64,000 nt of DNA from Pseudomonas syringae (GCF_000737245.1 NZ_JPQU01000016.1:84450-148449), one strand, 5' to 3'. Counted from the stretch's first letter, positions 27,583 to 37,028 are shown. A program made the numbers and translations. The notes: a model not told the origin generated them from the sequence alone.

Positions 27583-28002
27583 ATGAAAAACTATAAAAAG
27601 TTGAAAGGTATCATTACGTCTGCACTCTTTGCTTCTATTGCAGTTTTTTGCTCACAGCAGGCAATGGCAGGGAGTTACTCGTCCTCTGTCAACTTGCCGG
27701 TGCTGCATTCCAAGGGGTATGTCTATACCGCACGGGTTCCAGTTTCAGCTAGTGTGAGGGCGGGGCAAATTATCCAAAACGTGAGCTGGAATTGGAATGT
27801 CCAGGGATGGCCCCGAGGATTGCAGGTGCAACTTTGCCAAGCCGCCCACAGGTGTATCGATGTGTCTCGAAATCGAGTTGGGTCTACGCCGGCGTTCAAA
27901 GGCCTTCTCGCGAAGCAGCCGTTTTATTATGAGCTGAAGCTGTCTCCTTCTGGTCCAGCCCCTATTGCGGGGCAGGTCGGTCGCATCACTGTCGATTGGT
28001 GA
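27583..28002 (+). CDS. FlhE-like exported protein
   Basis: A 139-residue protein with a signal peptide (MKNYKKLK start, cleavage after AMA at about residue 28). The mature part follows the FlhE pattern: conserved Trp in VSWNWNV, GLQVQLCQAAHRCIDVS with the paired cysteines, GSTPAF, and a C-terminal ITVDW. FlhE is a periplasmic protein of the enteric flagellar operon with a role in controlling proton leak through the export gate. Here no flagellar gene is near. The start at 27583 follows AGGAAG. The gene is AT-richer than its surroundings, suggesting transfer. Confidence 0.72.
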   Translation: MKNYKKLKGIITSALFASIAVFCSQQAMAGSYSSSVNLPVLHSKGYVYTARVPVSASVRAGQIIQNVSWNWNVQGWPRGLQVQLCQAAHRCIDVSRNRVGSTPAFKGLLAKQPFYYELKLSPSGPAPIAGQVGRITVDW

Positions 28003-28008
28003 TTAATC

Positions 28009-28050
28009 AGGTTCGCACCTGCACATTGTGCGGGTGCGAACCTTTGTTTA
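28009..28050. terminator. Terminator shared by convergent genes
   Basis: Perfect 11-bp arms AGGTTCGCACC and GGTGCGAACCT with an inner GCAC/GTGC stem are followed by TTTGTTT. It lies between the FlhE-like gene and the convergent unknown gene. Confidence 0.85.
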
Positions 28051-28542
28051 CCAAGCGCACATGTCAAGAAATCGAGGGGGCAGCGAGTCGTTGAAATTCA
28101 GGATTTTTTCGACGATTTCCACGGGGGGAGTGCCCTTGTCCATCTCTGCTTTATAAAGTTCTGTCCGCTCGCGCTGCATGGCGAGCATAGTATTTTGGAA
28201 GTAAGCCTTTGATTCCTCGGTGATCAGTTCGCCGGTTGCATAGCGTTGAGGGACCACTGTCAGTGATGTCACGAGCGGCATTGTCAGTGAGTTGAAGGCA
28301 TACGTATGTGCAAGGTTGTAGGCTTCCTCAGGAGAGGACCTTGCGTCTCTCATGATGCTCTCCCTGATCTCCAGATTTGGTATCCGACCCGGTAGCTGTC
28401 GCTGAGGCTCATAACACGGTGTTACCTGAGTCAGGACCGTTGAGAACGATGGCGTGCCATCTGGTGTACTGATCACATTTTTCACGGGTTCTGGCAACCC
28501 GGCCATTGAGGGTTGGGCCTTGTTATCGTTGTTAACCTGCAT
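28048..28542 (-). CDS. Unknown 164-residue protein
   Basis: I do not recognise this protein. It has no signal peptide or membrane helix, a proline-rich N-terminal third, and a predicted helical C-terminal half (from about residue 60, EIRESIMRDARSSPEEAYNL onward) ending DMCAW. The start at 28542 follows GGGAG at a good distance, better than 28581. It is 16 bases downstream of the 96-residue gene, so the two form an operon. The C-terminal half shows weak, eye-level resemblance to the unknown 186-residue protein at 39466. AT-richer than average. Confidence 0.7.
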   Translation of the reverse strand: MQVNNDNKAQPSMAGLPEPVKNVISTPDGTPSFSTVLTQVTPCYEPQRQLPGRIPNLEIRESIMRDARSSPEEAYNLAHTYAFNSLTMPLVTSLTVVPQRYATGELITEESKAYFQNTMLAMQRERTELYKAEMDKGTPPVEIVEKILNFNDSLPPRFLDMCAW

Positions 28543-28558
28543 GGAATACTCCCGTGGC

Positions 28559-28849
28559 TTATCGGTTGCTTGAAGAAACAAAAGGCAATACCCGCGAATT
28601 ACCCACTCTCTCCATTGCCGCCGCTTGGGGTTTGTGAGTTTCGCCCACAGGGTTGAGGCTTTTCAGTTCCAGAGGTGAACGCGGCGGGGGGGGCCGTGTC
28701 AGCGTTGCAGGGGCTGATTTGGGTTGTTCGGTGGGCTTGGATTTTGTGACCAGTTTGAATATCTCGGCGAACTGCGCCGCCTGAGCGTTGGCTGCTTTCT
28801 CTGTTTTTAATGGTTGTTTTTTTGCGGCAATAGTGTTGTTGATTTCCAT
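28559..28849 (-). CDS. Unknown 96-residue proline/lysine-rich protein
   Basis: I do not recognise this protein. The first 40 residues could form a helix rich in Ala and Lys (KKQPLKTEKAANAQAAQF); the rest is proline-rich (TRPPPPRSPLE) and probably disordered. It has no membrane helix. A strong AGGAG lies 10 bases before the ATG, which supports a real gene. It is first in an operon with the 164-residue gene. Confidence 0.6.
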   Translation of the reverse strand: MEINNTIAAKKQPLKTEKAANAQAAQFAEIFKLVTKSKPTEQPKSAPATLTRPPPPRSPLELKSLNPVGETHKPQAAAMERVGNSRVLPFVSSSNR

Positions 28850-29162
28850 TGTTGTGGTTCTCCTGTTTTTTTTGCTGTATCAGCAACAACAGTGCCAGTT
28901 TCAATGTTTTTGAATGCGGTGCTTGAAGCGTCAATGGTTATAGGGTGAAGAAGGTTGTCTCAAATATACTCCTACAGACAAGTCCTACATATCTGCTTTG
29001 TTAGTGTCGGCAAGCTTGTGCCGATACAGGCAGAAGTTTGCCGTTGGCAATTGGGTGGGGTTTTAAGGGTGATGTAAGAACAATATTTAGAGTGTGTAGG
29101 ATGTTTCCTATTATTTTATTTGGGCTTCAGTGTGGCACGATTTATTTAAACTGGTTCAAGTA
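28850..29162. other. AT-rich intergenic region
   Basis: This AT-rich stretch probably holds the promoter of the 96/164-residue gene pair. A short inverted pair TCGGCAAG/CTTGTGCCGA lies near 29009-29025. No gene seen. Confidence 0.5.
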
Positions 29163-29187
29163 ATAAAAAGGCCCCATCTGGGGCCTC
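29163..29187 (-). terminator. Terminator of cysZ
   Basis: On the minus strand the stem AGGCCCC-AGAT-GGGGCCT is followed by TTTTTA, just past the cysZ stop. Confidence 0.85.
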
Positions 29188-29194
29188 TGAGTAT

Positions 29195-29950
29195 TTACAC
29201 CTTATTCGTCAACAACGCCTCTTCACCCCGTTCCCTTACCCAGAACAACGTCGCCCCGGCTACGGCCGCGGGCATCATCAGGATATTGACCACCGGGATC
29301 AGCAGCACAGCATAAACAATCCCGCCGAAGCTCAGGCTCTGCCAGCGCTTGGAACGCAGCCAGGCGAGCATTTCGTTCCAGCCCAGTTTGTGGTTGTCCG
29401 CCGGGTAGTCGATGTACTGGATAGCCATCATCCAGACGCCGAACAACAGCCATAGCGGTGCGGCGATCAGATTGACGACCGGAATGAAGGACAGGATGAA
29501 CAGACCAATGGCGCGCGGCAGGAAGTAACCCAGTTTGCGCATTTCCCGGCCAAAGGTGCGGGGCACCATGGCCACCAGTTCGCCCCAGCTGAAGGCCGGG
29601 AAGTCATCGGTGCCGCGCACCACCACTTCGACCTTTTCTGCCAGGAAACCGTTGAAAGGCGCCGCGATAATGTTGGCGATCATGGTGAAGGTGAAGAACA
29701 CCATGAACACCACCAGCGCTACGAATAGCGGCCACAGGATATAGCTGAGGAAGCTGAGCCACTGCGGCAGCTCTGGCATAAAGGTATCGACCCACATGCC
29801 GAACTGATGCATGGCCAGATAGATCAAGCCGGCGAACAGCACCAGGTTGATCGTCAGCGGCAGCAAAACGAAAAGACGCAAGCCTGGACTGAGGACCAGT
29901 TTCAGGCCTTCGCGCAGGTATTGCGGGCCCGAGAGCGCGGGAGCAGGCAT
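29195..29950 (-). CDS. cysZ: Sulfate transporter CysZ (EI24 family)
   Basis: A 251-residue inner-membrane protein of the EI24/CysZ family with long hydrophobic helices at about 30-55, 65-110, 160-185 and 205-235 and the conserved middle part ([10 protein letters not shown]...). CysZ takes up sulfate for cysteine synthesis. The start at 29950 has GGAGG correctly placed; the frame running upstream to 30046 lacks support. It is monocistronic with its own terminator. Confidence 0.88.
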   Translation of the reverse strand: MPAPALSGPQYLREGLKLVLSPGLRLFVLLPLTINLVLFAGLIYLAMHQFGMWVDTFMPELPQWLSFLSYILWPLFVALVVFMVFFTFTMIANIIAAPFNGFLAEKVEVVVRGTDDFPAFSWGELVAMVPRTFGREMRKLGYFLPRAIGLFILSFIPVVNLIAAPLWLLFGVWMMAIQYIDYPADNHKLGWNEMLAWLRSKRWQSLSFGGIVYAVLLIPVVNILMMPAAVAGATLFWVRERGEEALLTNKV

Positions 29951-30359
29951 GGCAGCCTCCAGATAAGAGAATTGCGCGACCTTACCGGCTTTGGTGGGAG
30001 GGTGAAAGGGTGTTGGAGGAAGCTCTATAAGCCTGTAGGAGCGCACGAGCTACGCGAGGCCGCGATGGCGGGCATTCTGACACACCGCCATCGCTGGCCT
30101 CGTAACCTCGGTGAGCTCCTACACGTTCGGCGTTTTTCACATATCCCGGGTTCTCTAGGTGTATCTGTTGGACATTCGCGGTAACAAACCGATGAGCGTA
30201 AAGTCTGCCCACGTCGTCGGCCGTATTGTCGGATCAGGTGCATAGAGGTTGCCTATGAGCTGGATTGTGAATCGATATTTCCTTAATCTCTGCACCCCCG
30301 ATAGGCTTGGCTTCACTTTCTGAGCCGATCTCTTTACATTTTTTCTTCTAGGAGACTTC
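29951..30359. other. Intergenic region between cysZ and the peroxiredoxin gene
   Basis: This 409-base stretch holds one REP-like palindrome (30033-30124). The remaining 235 bases are presumed promoter of the peroxiredoxin gene; no operator was assigned. Confidence 0.5.
30033..30124. repeat. REP-like palindrome, GTAGGAGCGCACGAGC type
   Basis: Outer arms CTGTAGGAGCGCACGAGCTA and GAGCTCCTACA enclose the arm pair GAGGCCGCGATGGCG/CGCCATCGCTGGCCTC. The right half is shared almost base for base with the element at 32124-32215. Confidence 0.75.
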
Positions 30360-30959
30360 ATGAGCGTACTGGTAAATAAACAGGCACCGGATTTCGATGC
30401 AGCAGCAGTACTGGGCGACGGTTCTATCGTCGACAGCTTCAAACTGTCCTCGCTGCGTGGCAAATACGTTGTGCTGTTTTTCTGGCCGCTGGATTTCACC
30501 TTCGTTTGCCCTTCGGAAATCATCGCCCACAATAACCGCATCGCCAAATTCCGCGAGCTGGGTGTTGAGGTGGTGGGCGTTTCCATCGATTCGCAGTTCA
30601 CGCACTACGCATGGCGCAGCACCCCGGTGGAGAAGGGCGGTATTGGTGAAGTCGAATTCACCATGGTCGCCGACGTGAAACACGAAATCACCCGTGCCTA
30701 CGGTATCGAGCACGATGCTGGCGTTGCCCTGCGTGCTTCGTTCCTGATCGACCGCGACGGTGTGGTTCAGCACCAGGTGGTTAACAACCTGCCGCTGGGT
30801 CGCGATGTAGACGACATGGTGCGTCTGGTTGAAGCGCTGCAGTTCACCGAAGAAAACGGTGAAGTTTGCCCGGCAGGCTGGCGTCCGGGTCAGAAGGGTA
30901 TGAAAGCTGACGCTCGTGGCGTCGCTGACTACCTAGCTGAAAACGCTACTAGCCTGTAA
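30360..30959 (+). CDS. Typical 2-Cys peroxiredoxin (AhpC/Prx1 group)
   Basis: A 199-residue peroxiredoxin with peroxidatic Cys50 in DFTFVCPSE and resolving Cys170 in GEVCPAGW. It reduces hydrogen and alkyl hydroperoxides. Thioredoxin reductase is encoded 139 bases downstream on the same strand, which suggests that thioredoxin rather than AhpF supplies electrons. A CTAGGAG ribosome site precedes the ATG. It is probably under oxidative-stress control, but no OxyR site was identified. Confidence 0.93.
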   Translation: MSVLVNKQAPDFDAAAVLGDGSIVDSFKLSSLRGKYVVLFFWPLDFTFVCPSEIIAHNNRIAKFRELGVEVVGVSIDSQFTHYAWRSTPVEKGGIGEVEFTMVADVKHEITRAYGIEHDAGVALRASFLIDRDGVVQHQVVNNLPLGRDVDDMVRLVEALQFTEENGEVCPAGWRPGQKGMKADARGVADYLAENATSL

Positions 30960-31089
30960 GACGTTGCTGCGGTTGCGGCCGCAGCTTCCAAATTTCAGGA
31001 TTACCGTGCTACAGGCCTTCCCCAAGTGCTTTCGGTGGTCCTTTTTTATTCCAGCCGTCACGACCACGGCGATAAAGGCCGGTCGATAG

Positions 31090-32061
<972 letters not shown>

Positions 32062-32082
32062 TAGCGATTGTTCAGCAGCAAT

Positions 32083-32112
32083 AAAAAAAACCGGCCCAGG
32101 CCGGTTTTTTTT
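32083..32112 (+). terminator. Terminator of trxB
   Basis: Stem AACCGGCC/GGCCGGTT is followed by eight T and preceded by an A run, so it could act on both strands. Confidence 0.88.
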
Positions 32113-32123
32113 GGACTACAGGT

Positions 32124-32215
32124 TGTAGGAGCGCGCTTGCCCGCGATTGCAAACGACGCGGTGCGACAGACACGTCGCCATCGCTGGCCTCGTAACCTCG
32201 GTGAACTCCTACAGG
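32124..32215. repeat. Mosaic REP palindrome
   Basis: The left arm is of the GTAGGAGCGCGCTTGCCCGC type while the right half (CGCCATCGCTGGCCTCGTAA) is that of the element at 30033. The two halves do not belong to one symmetrical unit. Confidence 0.7.
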
Positions 32216-32229
32216 TCCAGCAGTGAGGC

Positions 32230-32571
32230 TCAAGCCTTACGCGTAAGCGGCTCGCCCGCAAACTTCACGCCCGCCAACCCGTTGGCGATCAGCGCACGAA
32301 TATTGCTGTGGTCGCTGCCCTCAGGCGTGGCTTTTACCGAGCGGTAGTGTTCACCGAATGCCAGCAGGGTTTCTTCATCACTCAGGCCTTCGAGCAGTGC
32401 CAGGCCCAGGGTCTTGCACGAGCCCTCGTTTTGGCCAGCGGCACTATCCACACCGCCATTGCTGAAGGCTTGAGGTTGGTAGTCATAACGTGCCGCGATG
32501 AATGCCAGGGTGTCGGCGAAGAGATGTTCGCCGCTGTTGAGGCTGGCACGCAGGGTGTTCAAATCAGTCAT
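32230..32571 (-). CDS. HopJ-family protein
   Basis: A 113-residue protein matching the HopJ family (MTDLNTLRASL, then YDYQPQAFSNG and NEGSCKTLGLALLEG). Despite the name, members occur widely in bacteria without type III secretion, and none is seen here, so an effector role is not assumed. The start at 32571 overlaps the DUF1244 gene by 8 bases, so the two are cotranscribed and probably coupled. Confidence 0.9.
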   Translation of the reverse strand: MTDLNTLRASLNSGEHLFADTLAFIAARYDYQPQAFSNGGVDSAAGQNEGSCKTLGLALLEGLSDEETLLAFGEHYRSVKATPEGSDHSNIRALIANGLAGVKFAGEPLTRKA

Positions 32572-32860
32572 GCTTGGGTTCCTTGACGAACGCCGCTTGT
32601 TGTTCGGCGCTGGCTTCTTTCTGGTACTGGGCTTTCCACTCGCTGTACGGCATGCCGTACACCACTTCGCGGGCTTCATCGAGGCTGACGTCGATGTGCT
32701 TCTCGTCGGCCGCTGCCTTGTACCACTTGGACAGACAGTTGCGGCAGAAGCCGGAGAGGTTCATCAAGTCGATATTCTGCACATCCTTGCGGCTGTCCAG
32801 ATGCGCCACCAGCCTGCGGAAGGCGGCGGCTTCGAGTTCGAGGCGTTGTTGGTCAGTCAT
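32564..32860 (-). CDS. DUF1244 family protein
   Basis: A 98-residue soluble protein matching DUF1244 (NLSGFCRNCLSKWY...YGMPYSEWKAQYQ), with a CRNC pair. Function is unknown; a solved family structure is helical. First gene of a two-gene operon with the HopJ-family gene. Confidence 0.9.
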   Translation of the reverse strand: MTDQQRLELEAAAFRRLVAHLDSRKDVQNIDLMNLSGFCRNCLSKWYKAAADEKHIDVSLDEAREVVYGMPYSEWKAQYQKEASAEQQAAFVKEPKHD

Positions 32861-32899
32861 GATGGTCCTGCGACGTTGAATGGGGATCGAAGGCCTTCA

Positions 32900-33646
32900 T
32901 CATAACGGGCCCGGATCGCACTGGGTGAGCAATGGCACTGCGTTGCGCTCGGCGGTGCGGATAAATGACTGAGTCATCATCGCGATGTCCTGAATAATGA
33001 ACAGTTTCTTCTCGGGGTTGCTCAGCAGTTCTGTTGACAGGTTAGAGCTGTCCTGAATCGCGGGCCAGGTACACCAGATCGATAACACCTGTTCGCCGGT
33101 ATCCAGTGACGTCGCTTCTTCGAAATTGACCTTGTAACCCACCGACTCCGCACCGCTGAAGGTGTAGTGGAAAATATCCTTTACCGGCGGCGTATGGGTG
33201 ATATTGGGAATGAAGTAGGCAATGATGATTCGATCAACATTAAAACCCACCCACATCTTCATCTCGGTGCTGGGTGTGCTCAGGGTGTAGTTGGCGCCGA
33301 AAATATTGTTGATTTCCGAGACCGTCACTTTCGCCTTGTTGCCGGCGGAGTCTTCAACTCTGCCGAGCATTTTTGGCAATTGAATCCTTAACAGCGACTC
33401 GGTCTTGTTGATGAGAAACTGCAGGTTGGCTTCGCGCTCGCCAAAGATCAGTACCAGCGAAATCACCAGTGCGGTTGCGGCCAATTGGGCGATCGACAGC
33501 GACAGCAGAATCCAGTCGCTGTGATCTGGCACACCGACAAACGACAGCGAAATATAGATAGAAGCGATAAGGCAGACGGCGAGCGCGGATATGACGCTGA
33601 TCTTGATCCACCGGGGCAGGTAAATCACTTTTTTCGAATCGATCAT
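32900..33646 (-). CDS. Unknown membrane protein, translationally coupled to folM-like gene
   Basis: I do not recognise this 248-residue protein. It has two N-terminal membrane helices (about 12-35 and 43-66), then a soluble domain of about 180 residues with alternating strands and helices. Its ATG abuts the stop of the folM-like gene, and its AAAAAGGAG ribosome site lies inside that gene's last codons, so its translation is coupled to it. Partnership with a pterin reductase is suggested only by this arrangement. Confidence 0.75.
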   Translation of the reverse strand: MIDSKKVIYLPRWIKISVISALAVCLIASIYISLSFVGVPDHSDWILLSLSIAQLAATALVISLVLIFGEREANLQFLINKTESLLRIQLPKMLGRVEDSAGNKAKVTVSEINNIFGANYTLSTPSTEMKMWVGFNVDRIIIAYFIPNITHTPPVKDIFHYTFSGAESVGYKVNFEEATSLDTGEQVLSIWCTWPAIQDSSNLSTELLSNPEKKLFIIQDIAMMTQSFIRTAERNAVPLLTQCDPGPL

Positions 33647-34336
33647 TTAAACTCCTTTTTTTAAATGTCGGCCGCCATTAACGACCACGCTGCTGCCCGT
33701 GCTGTATTGCGTATTGAGCAGATAGAACACGGCGTCGATCAAGGGCTGCGAGCCGGGTTCAAACTCCAGCAGAGCCTTTTTCAAAGTCTGTTTCCGATAG
33801 GCCTCATCGCTGTTTTCCTTGAGGATCAGCAGGCCTGGCAGGATTGCGTTCACCCGGGTATCGGGGGCGAGCTTTTCTGCGAAGGAGAGAACCATATTTT
33901 GCAGCGCCGCCTTGGTTGCGGCGTAGGCGATATGGCTCTTGCTGCCACGGGAAGAGGTTTCATCGCAGATATGGATGATGTCCGACTTGGCACTTTCGGC
34001 CAGCAGCGGTGCAAGTTCGTGATTGAGGTGGTAGGGCGCTTCAACGTGCAGCTTGAACATTGTATTCAGGTTGTCGATGCCGTCATCCAGCCACAGCGAG
34101 GCGTTGTGAATCACGGCCCGCAGGCCTGAATAGTTGGACTGCAGCCAGGCCACCAGAGCCATGCGCTCTTCGGCGACCTGCAGGTCCACCGCAAACGACA
34201 CGATATTGGGATGCGCTGAGGCGGGCGCAATAGTGCGGCTGGCGTTGACGACGATGTGGCCTGCCTCGGCCAGCGCGATTGCCAACTCAAGACCCACTCG
34301 CTGACTGGCCCCGGTGATCAGAATCGGATTATTCAT
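33647..34336 (-). CDS. folM: FolM-like dihydromonapterin/dihydrofolate reductase
   Basis: A 229-residue short-chain reductase with features of FolM: N-terminal ITGASQRVGL (TGxxxRxG), catalytic Tyr138 and Lys142 in HIAYAATKAAL, RVNAILPGLLILKENSD, and a GGRHLKKG C-terminus. FolM reduces dihydromonapterin for pterin cofactor synthesis. In many pseudomonads folM lies with folE and folX; here it does not and is instead coupled to an unknown membrane protein, so this may be a second copy. No good ribosome site precedes the ATG. Confidence 0.8.
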   Translation of the reverse strand: MNNPILITGASQRVGLELAIALAEAGHIVVNASRTIAPASAHPNIVSFAVDLQVAEERMALVAWLQSNYSGLRAVIHNASLWLDDGIDNLNTMFKLHVEAPYHLNHELAPLLAESAKSDIIHICDETSSRGSKSHIAYAATKAALQNMVLSFAEKLAPDTRVNAILPGLLILKENSDEAYRKQTLKKALLEFEPGSQPLIDAVFYLLNTQYSTGSSVVVNGGRHLKKGV

Positions 34337-34470
34337 TTAGCGACTATTCAGCATGCGTTCGGGGGATGTCCTTACGAGAACGCATAGCATACCGAAGTTT
34401 GTTGCGACGGGGGCATTGAGCTCCAGAGCGTTCCGATCAGGCAAAAATAATCATCTGCATATACAGAACT

Positions 34471-34560
34471 TGTTGGAGCGAGGCTTGCCCGCGAATCGGG
34501 AGCTGCGGTCTAGCAGGCACACCGTGTCATCTTTCTTCGCGGGCAAGCCTCGCTCCAACG
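34471..34560. repeat. REP palindrome, TTGGAGCGAGGCTTGCCCGC type
   Basis: Perfect arms TGTTGGAGCGAGGCTTGCCC and GGGCAAGCCTCGCTCCAAC lie between the ABM-domain gene stop and the folM-like gene start. Confidence 0.85.
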
Positions 34561-34584
34561 GAATCCTGTGCGATGAGTCCTGAA

Positions 34585-35154
34585 TCAGTTACTGCGCACC
34601 GACTCGGCACTTGCCTGTCGCGGCGTCGGCGCGGGGTTCATCCAGGACGCCAATAAGTGCGTCGACAGCGGAATGAACCAGAACACCATCAGCGGGGTGA
34701 GAATCAGTGTGCTGATCATGATCCTAGGCGCCAACGGCAGGTCGTTGAGCAGCGGACCAAGCACAAAGTTGAAGATCAAGGACACCGGAAAGAACGCCAG
34801 CCAAACCGCGACCGCCTGTTTCCAGCGCGGTGGACGCTGGCCAGCGGCGCCGAACCAGCCGTCAATTCCACTGACACGATGCTGGGAAGGTTGTGCGAAC
34901 AAACCACTGCCGCGCACCAACCAGGAGCTTCGGGAGGCAGAATGCTCCCATGCGTGCATGGTTTCGGCATTGGCGAAACGGAAGATGATCTGGAATTCGT
35001 CGTCACCCGGCGGCGGGGCAAGTACACCCGAACCCAGATAACCGGGGAAATCAGTGGCCAGTTGCTCGCCTTCATGCAGCCAGGCGATCAGTTCCTGATA
35101 GCGGCCATCGGCTACGCGGCGCGCAACCAGCAGGGTAACGGGGGTGGTAGACAT
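34585..35154 (-). CDS. Antibiotic-biosynthesis-monooxygenase (ABM) domain membrane protein
   Basis: A 189-residue protein: residues 1-95 form an ABM-type ferredoxin-like domain (VTLLVARRVADGRYQELIAW, FPGYLGS, FANAETMHAWEHS), then two membrane helices at about 112-133 and 143-165. The fusion of ABM to a short membrane tail is found in several proteobacteria; substrate unknown. It is divergent from the MerR-type gene, 237 bases away, so the regulator may control it. Confidence 0.85.
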   Translation of the reverse strand: MSTTPVTLLVARRVADGRYQELIAWLHEGEQLATDFPGYLGSGVLAPPPGDDEFQIIFRFANAETMHAWEHSASRSSWLVRGSGLFAQPSQHRVSGIDGWFGAAGQRPPRWKQAVAVWLAFFPVSLIFNFVLGPLLNDLPLAPRIMISTLILTPLMVFWFIPLSTHLLASWMNPAPTPRQASAESVRSN

Positions 35155-35391
35155 TGTGTATCTCCGATAAACGAGTGAGGTTCCCGGGTAGGGAATTCAC
35201 ATGGCGCGGCACCGGGGTGATGGGCTGCGTCAGGTTCGCTATTAAGCAAGCAAGGATTATTCCTGAATTCCGTAAATAAGCCATAGGGTCGGGCATATTC
35301 TCTTGCGGATGATGAATTGACGTCGTCCTTCTGGCGAAATGAGCCGTAGGCAAGCGTAGAATAGGACGCTTGTTTCCAAGCGATCCTTGTC

Positions 35392-36354
35392 ATGACCGAG
35401 ACCACCACTGACCACTCGTCCGCTAATGTCCGGCAGGTGGGCCTTGAGCAGGAAGAGCTATTCCCTATCCGCGAGGTTTCCCGCATTACCGGCATCAATC
35501 CGGTGACCCTGCGTGCCTGGGAGCGCCGTTACGGCCTGATTCAGCCCACCCGGACGGAAAGCGGCCACCGGCTTTACTCCCAAAGCGACATCGAAGAGGT
35601 GCGCAGCATTCTGGGCTGGATCGAGCGGGGCGTCGCGGTCAGCAAGGTTGGCAAGATTCTGGCCCGCACCAGCACCGTTCGGCCGCAACCTGCGGCGTTG
35701 GAAAGTGATGTGCAATCCAGCGACTGGGCTGACTGGCACGATCAGATCCGCAAGGCGATTGGCGGTTTTGATGAGCGTCGTCTGGAGCAGCTCTATGGCC
35801 AGATTTTTGCCAGCTACCCCATACCAGTAGTGTTCCAGGACATCTTCATGCCCGTGTGGCGCGAATTGCTGTTGCACCGTGAACGGTTTGGTCAGGCCAG
35901 CGAGTGGCTGTTTCTCGACAGTTTCTTGCGCGCGCGGACCCTCCAGCGTCTGCAAATGGCCAGCGCCTTTGCGCAGCATAAGGTGATCCTGGCGGCCATC
36001 CCGGGCCAGTGTCGAGAGTTGGAGCTGTGGGTTACAGGGCTATTGATCAGCAGCAGCGAAGTGGACATTCAGGTGCTGGCCTTGGGGCAGCCGCTAGAAG
36101 AACTGAGCCTGGTGTGTGGCAAAGTCAGCCCTTTGGCCGTAGTGCTTTACAGCAATCTTCCGCCAGCGATTGATCTACCACAGCGGCTTAAACGTCTTGC
36201 GTTGACACTGGATTGTCCCGTGTTAATGGCTGGAGAAGGTTCCGATCTGGCGCGCGAGAGCCTTGAAGGTTCACCGGTTGCCTGCTTGGGCAGCGACGGG
36301 CGATCAATGCAGCGTGGCTTGCAGCAGTATTTGAATGGTCGGCTCGATACCTGA
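35392..36354 (+). CDS. MerR/LitR-like transcriptional regulator
   Basis: A 320-residue regulator with an N-terminal MerR winged helix (IREVSRITGINPVTLRAWERRYGLIQPTR) and a C-terminal part shaped like the helical bundle and Rossmann fold of CarH/LitR-type B12 photoreceptors. The cobalamin-binding His motifs are not visible. P. putida has such B12-independent LitR homologues (PplR) linked to blue-light responses. A light-related role here is inference, helped by the LOV photoreceptor gene 700 bases downstream. It ends 6 bases from the convergent PilZ-like gene. Confidence 0.82.
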   Translation: MTETTTDHSSANVRQVGLEQEELFPIREVSRITGINPVTLRAWERRYGLIQPTRTESGHRLYSQSDIEEVRSILGWIERGVAVSKVGKILARTSTVRPQPAALESDVQSSDWADWHDQIRKAIGGFDERRLEQLYGQIFASYPIPVVFQDIFMPVWRELLLHRERFGQASEWLFLDSFLRARTLQRLQMASAFAQHKVILAAIPGQCRELELWVTGLLISSSEVDIQVLALGQPLEELSLVCGKVSPLAVVLYSNLPPAIDLPQRLKRLALTLDCPVLMAGEGSDLARESLEGSPVACLGSDGRSMQRGLQQYLNGRLDT

Positions 36355-36360
36355 CAGGCT

Positions 36361-36966
36361 TCAGCGATGCATCGTCGGAAAGATTTTCCGATGCTGTTGC
36401 AGGATGTACTGACGCAGCCGCTCGGTTTCTTCCTTGTTGTGCTGACTGAGCCGGTAAGCCGCCAGTCCTGACTCGGTCAGGCGCTCGAAAGTCCCGCGCA
36501 GGGCAATGGGGGGGTGTCCCTCGGGCGAAAACCAGGCGGCAAATACTTTCGGCGGCCGAGTGTTTCTGCGGTTCTCCAGCAACACGCCCTTGAACGAAAT
36601 CTCATAGACCCACAAGGCGGTCATTGCACCTTTTTCGGTTTCCAGCGCTACCGGTTCCGGCAGCGTCAAACGCCAGGGTCTGATACGTGGCCCTTCCTCG
36701 AAAATGGAAGGGGCTCCCAGCTCAAGGTGCAAGGCGTGAAATTCGTCTTCTACCAGATGCAGCGGGAACGTCATTTGCTGATTGTCGAACTGAGCCTGAA
36801 TGGTCACCTGCTCGTGAGCAGCCAGACGCGTCAATAAGTCCTGAATCTGTCTTCCACCGTTAACCGTCAAGCTGCGTGTCGCATCGCGCACGTTCAGCTT
36901 GGGGTTGTGCTGCATGTTCTGGATGAAATCCAGTTCAGCCTGGGTGAGAAGGGTTTCGTGTGGCAT
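36361..36966 (-). CDS. PilZ-like (flagellar brake-type) protein
   Basis: A 201-residue protein. The middle resembles a PilZ domain: IRPWRLTLPEPVAL in place of the RxxxR region and YEISFKGVLLENRR in place of D/NxSxxG, followed by a barrel-like stretch and a C-terminal LRQYILQQHRK helix. The N-terminal 90 residues resemble a YcgR-N-like domain. The c-di-GMP residues are only partly kept, so binding is uncertain. It is the second gene after the LOV gene (62-base gap), suggesting joint transcription. Confidence 0.55.
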   Translation of the reverse strand: MPHETLLTQAELDFIQNMQHNPKLNVRDATRSLTVNGGRQIQDLLTRLAAHEQVTIQAQFDNQQMTFPLHLVEDEFHALHLELGAPSIFEEGPRIRPWRLTLPEPVALETEKGAMTALWVYEISFKGVLLENRRNTRPPKVFAAWFSPEGHPPIALRGTFERLTESGLAAYRLSQHNKEETERLRQYILQQHRKIFPTMHR

Positions 36967-37028
36967 GACGTCGCTCTGGGATCTCGATCAGTGGAGAAGC
37001 AGACCGTGGATTCAACATTTTGTTGCAA

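Noticed and set aside
28048..28849. The 96/164-residue pair as type III secretion rod or needle parts
   Set aside because: Small size and a helical segment gave a loose resemblance, but no conserved motif and no other secretion gene is present.
32230..32571. HopJ-family protein as a type III effector
   Set aside because: No hrp box, chaperone or secretion gene nearby, and the family occurs widely in non-pathogens.
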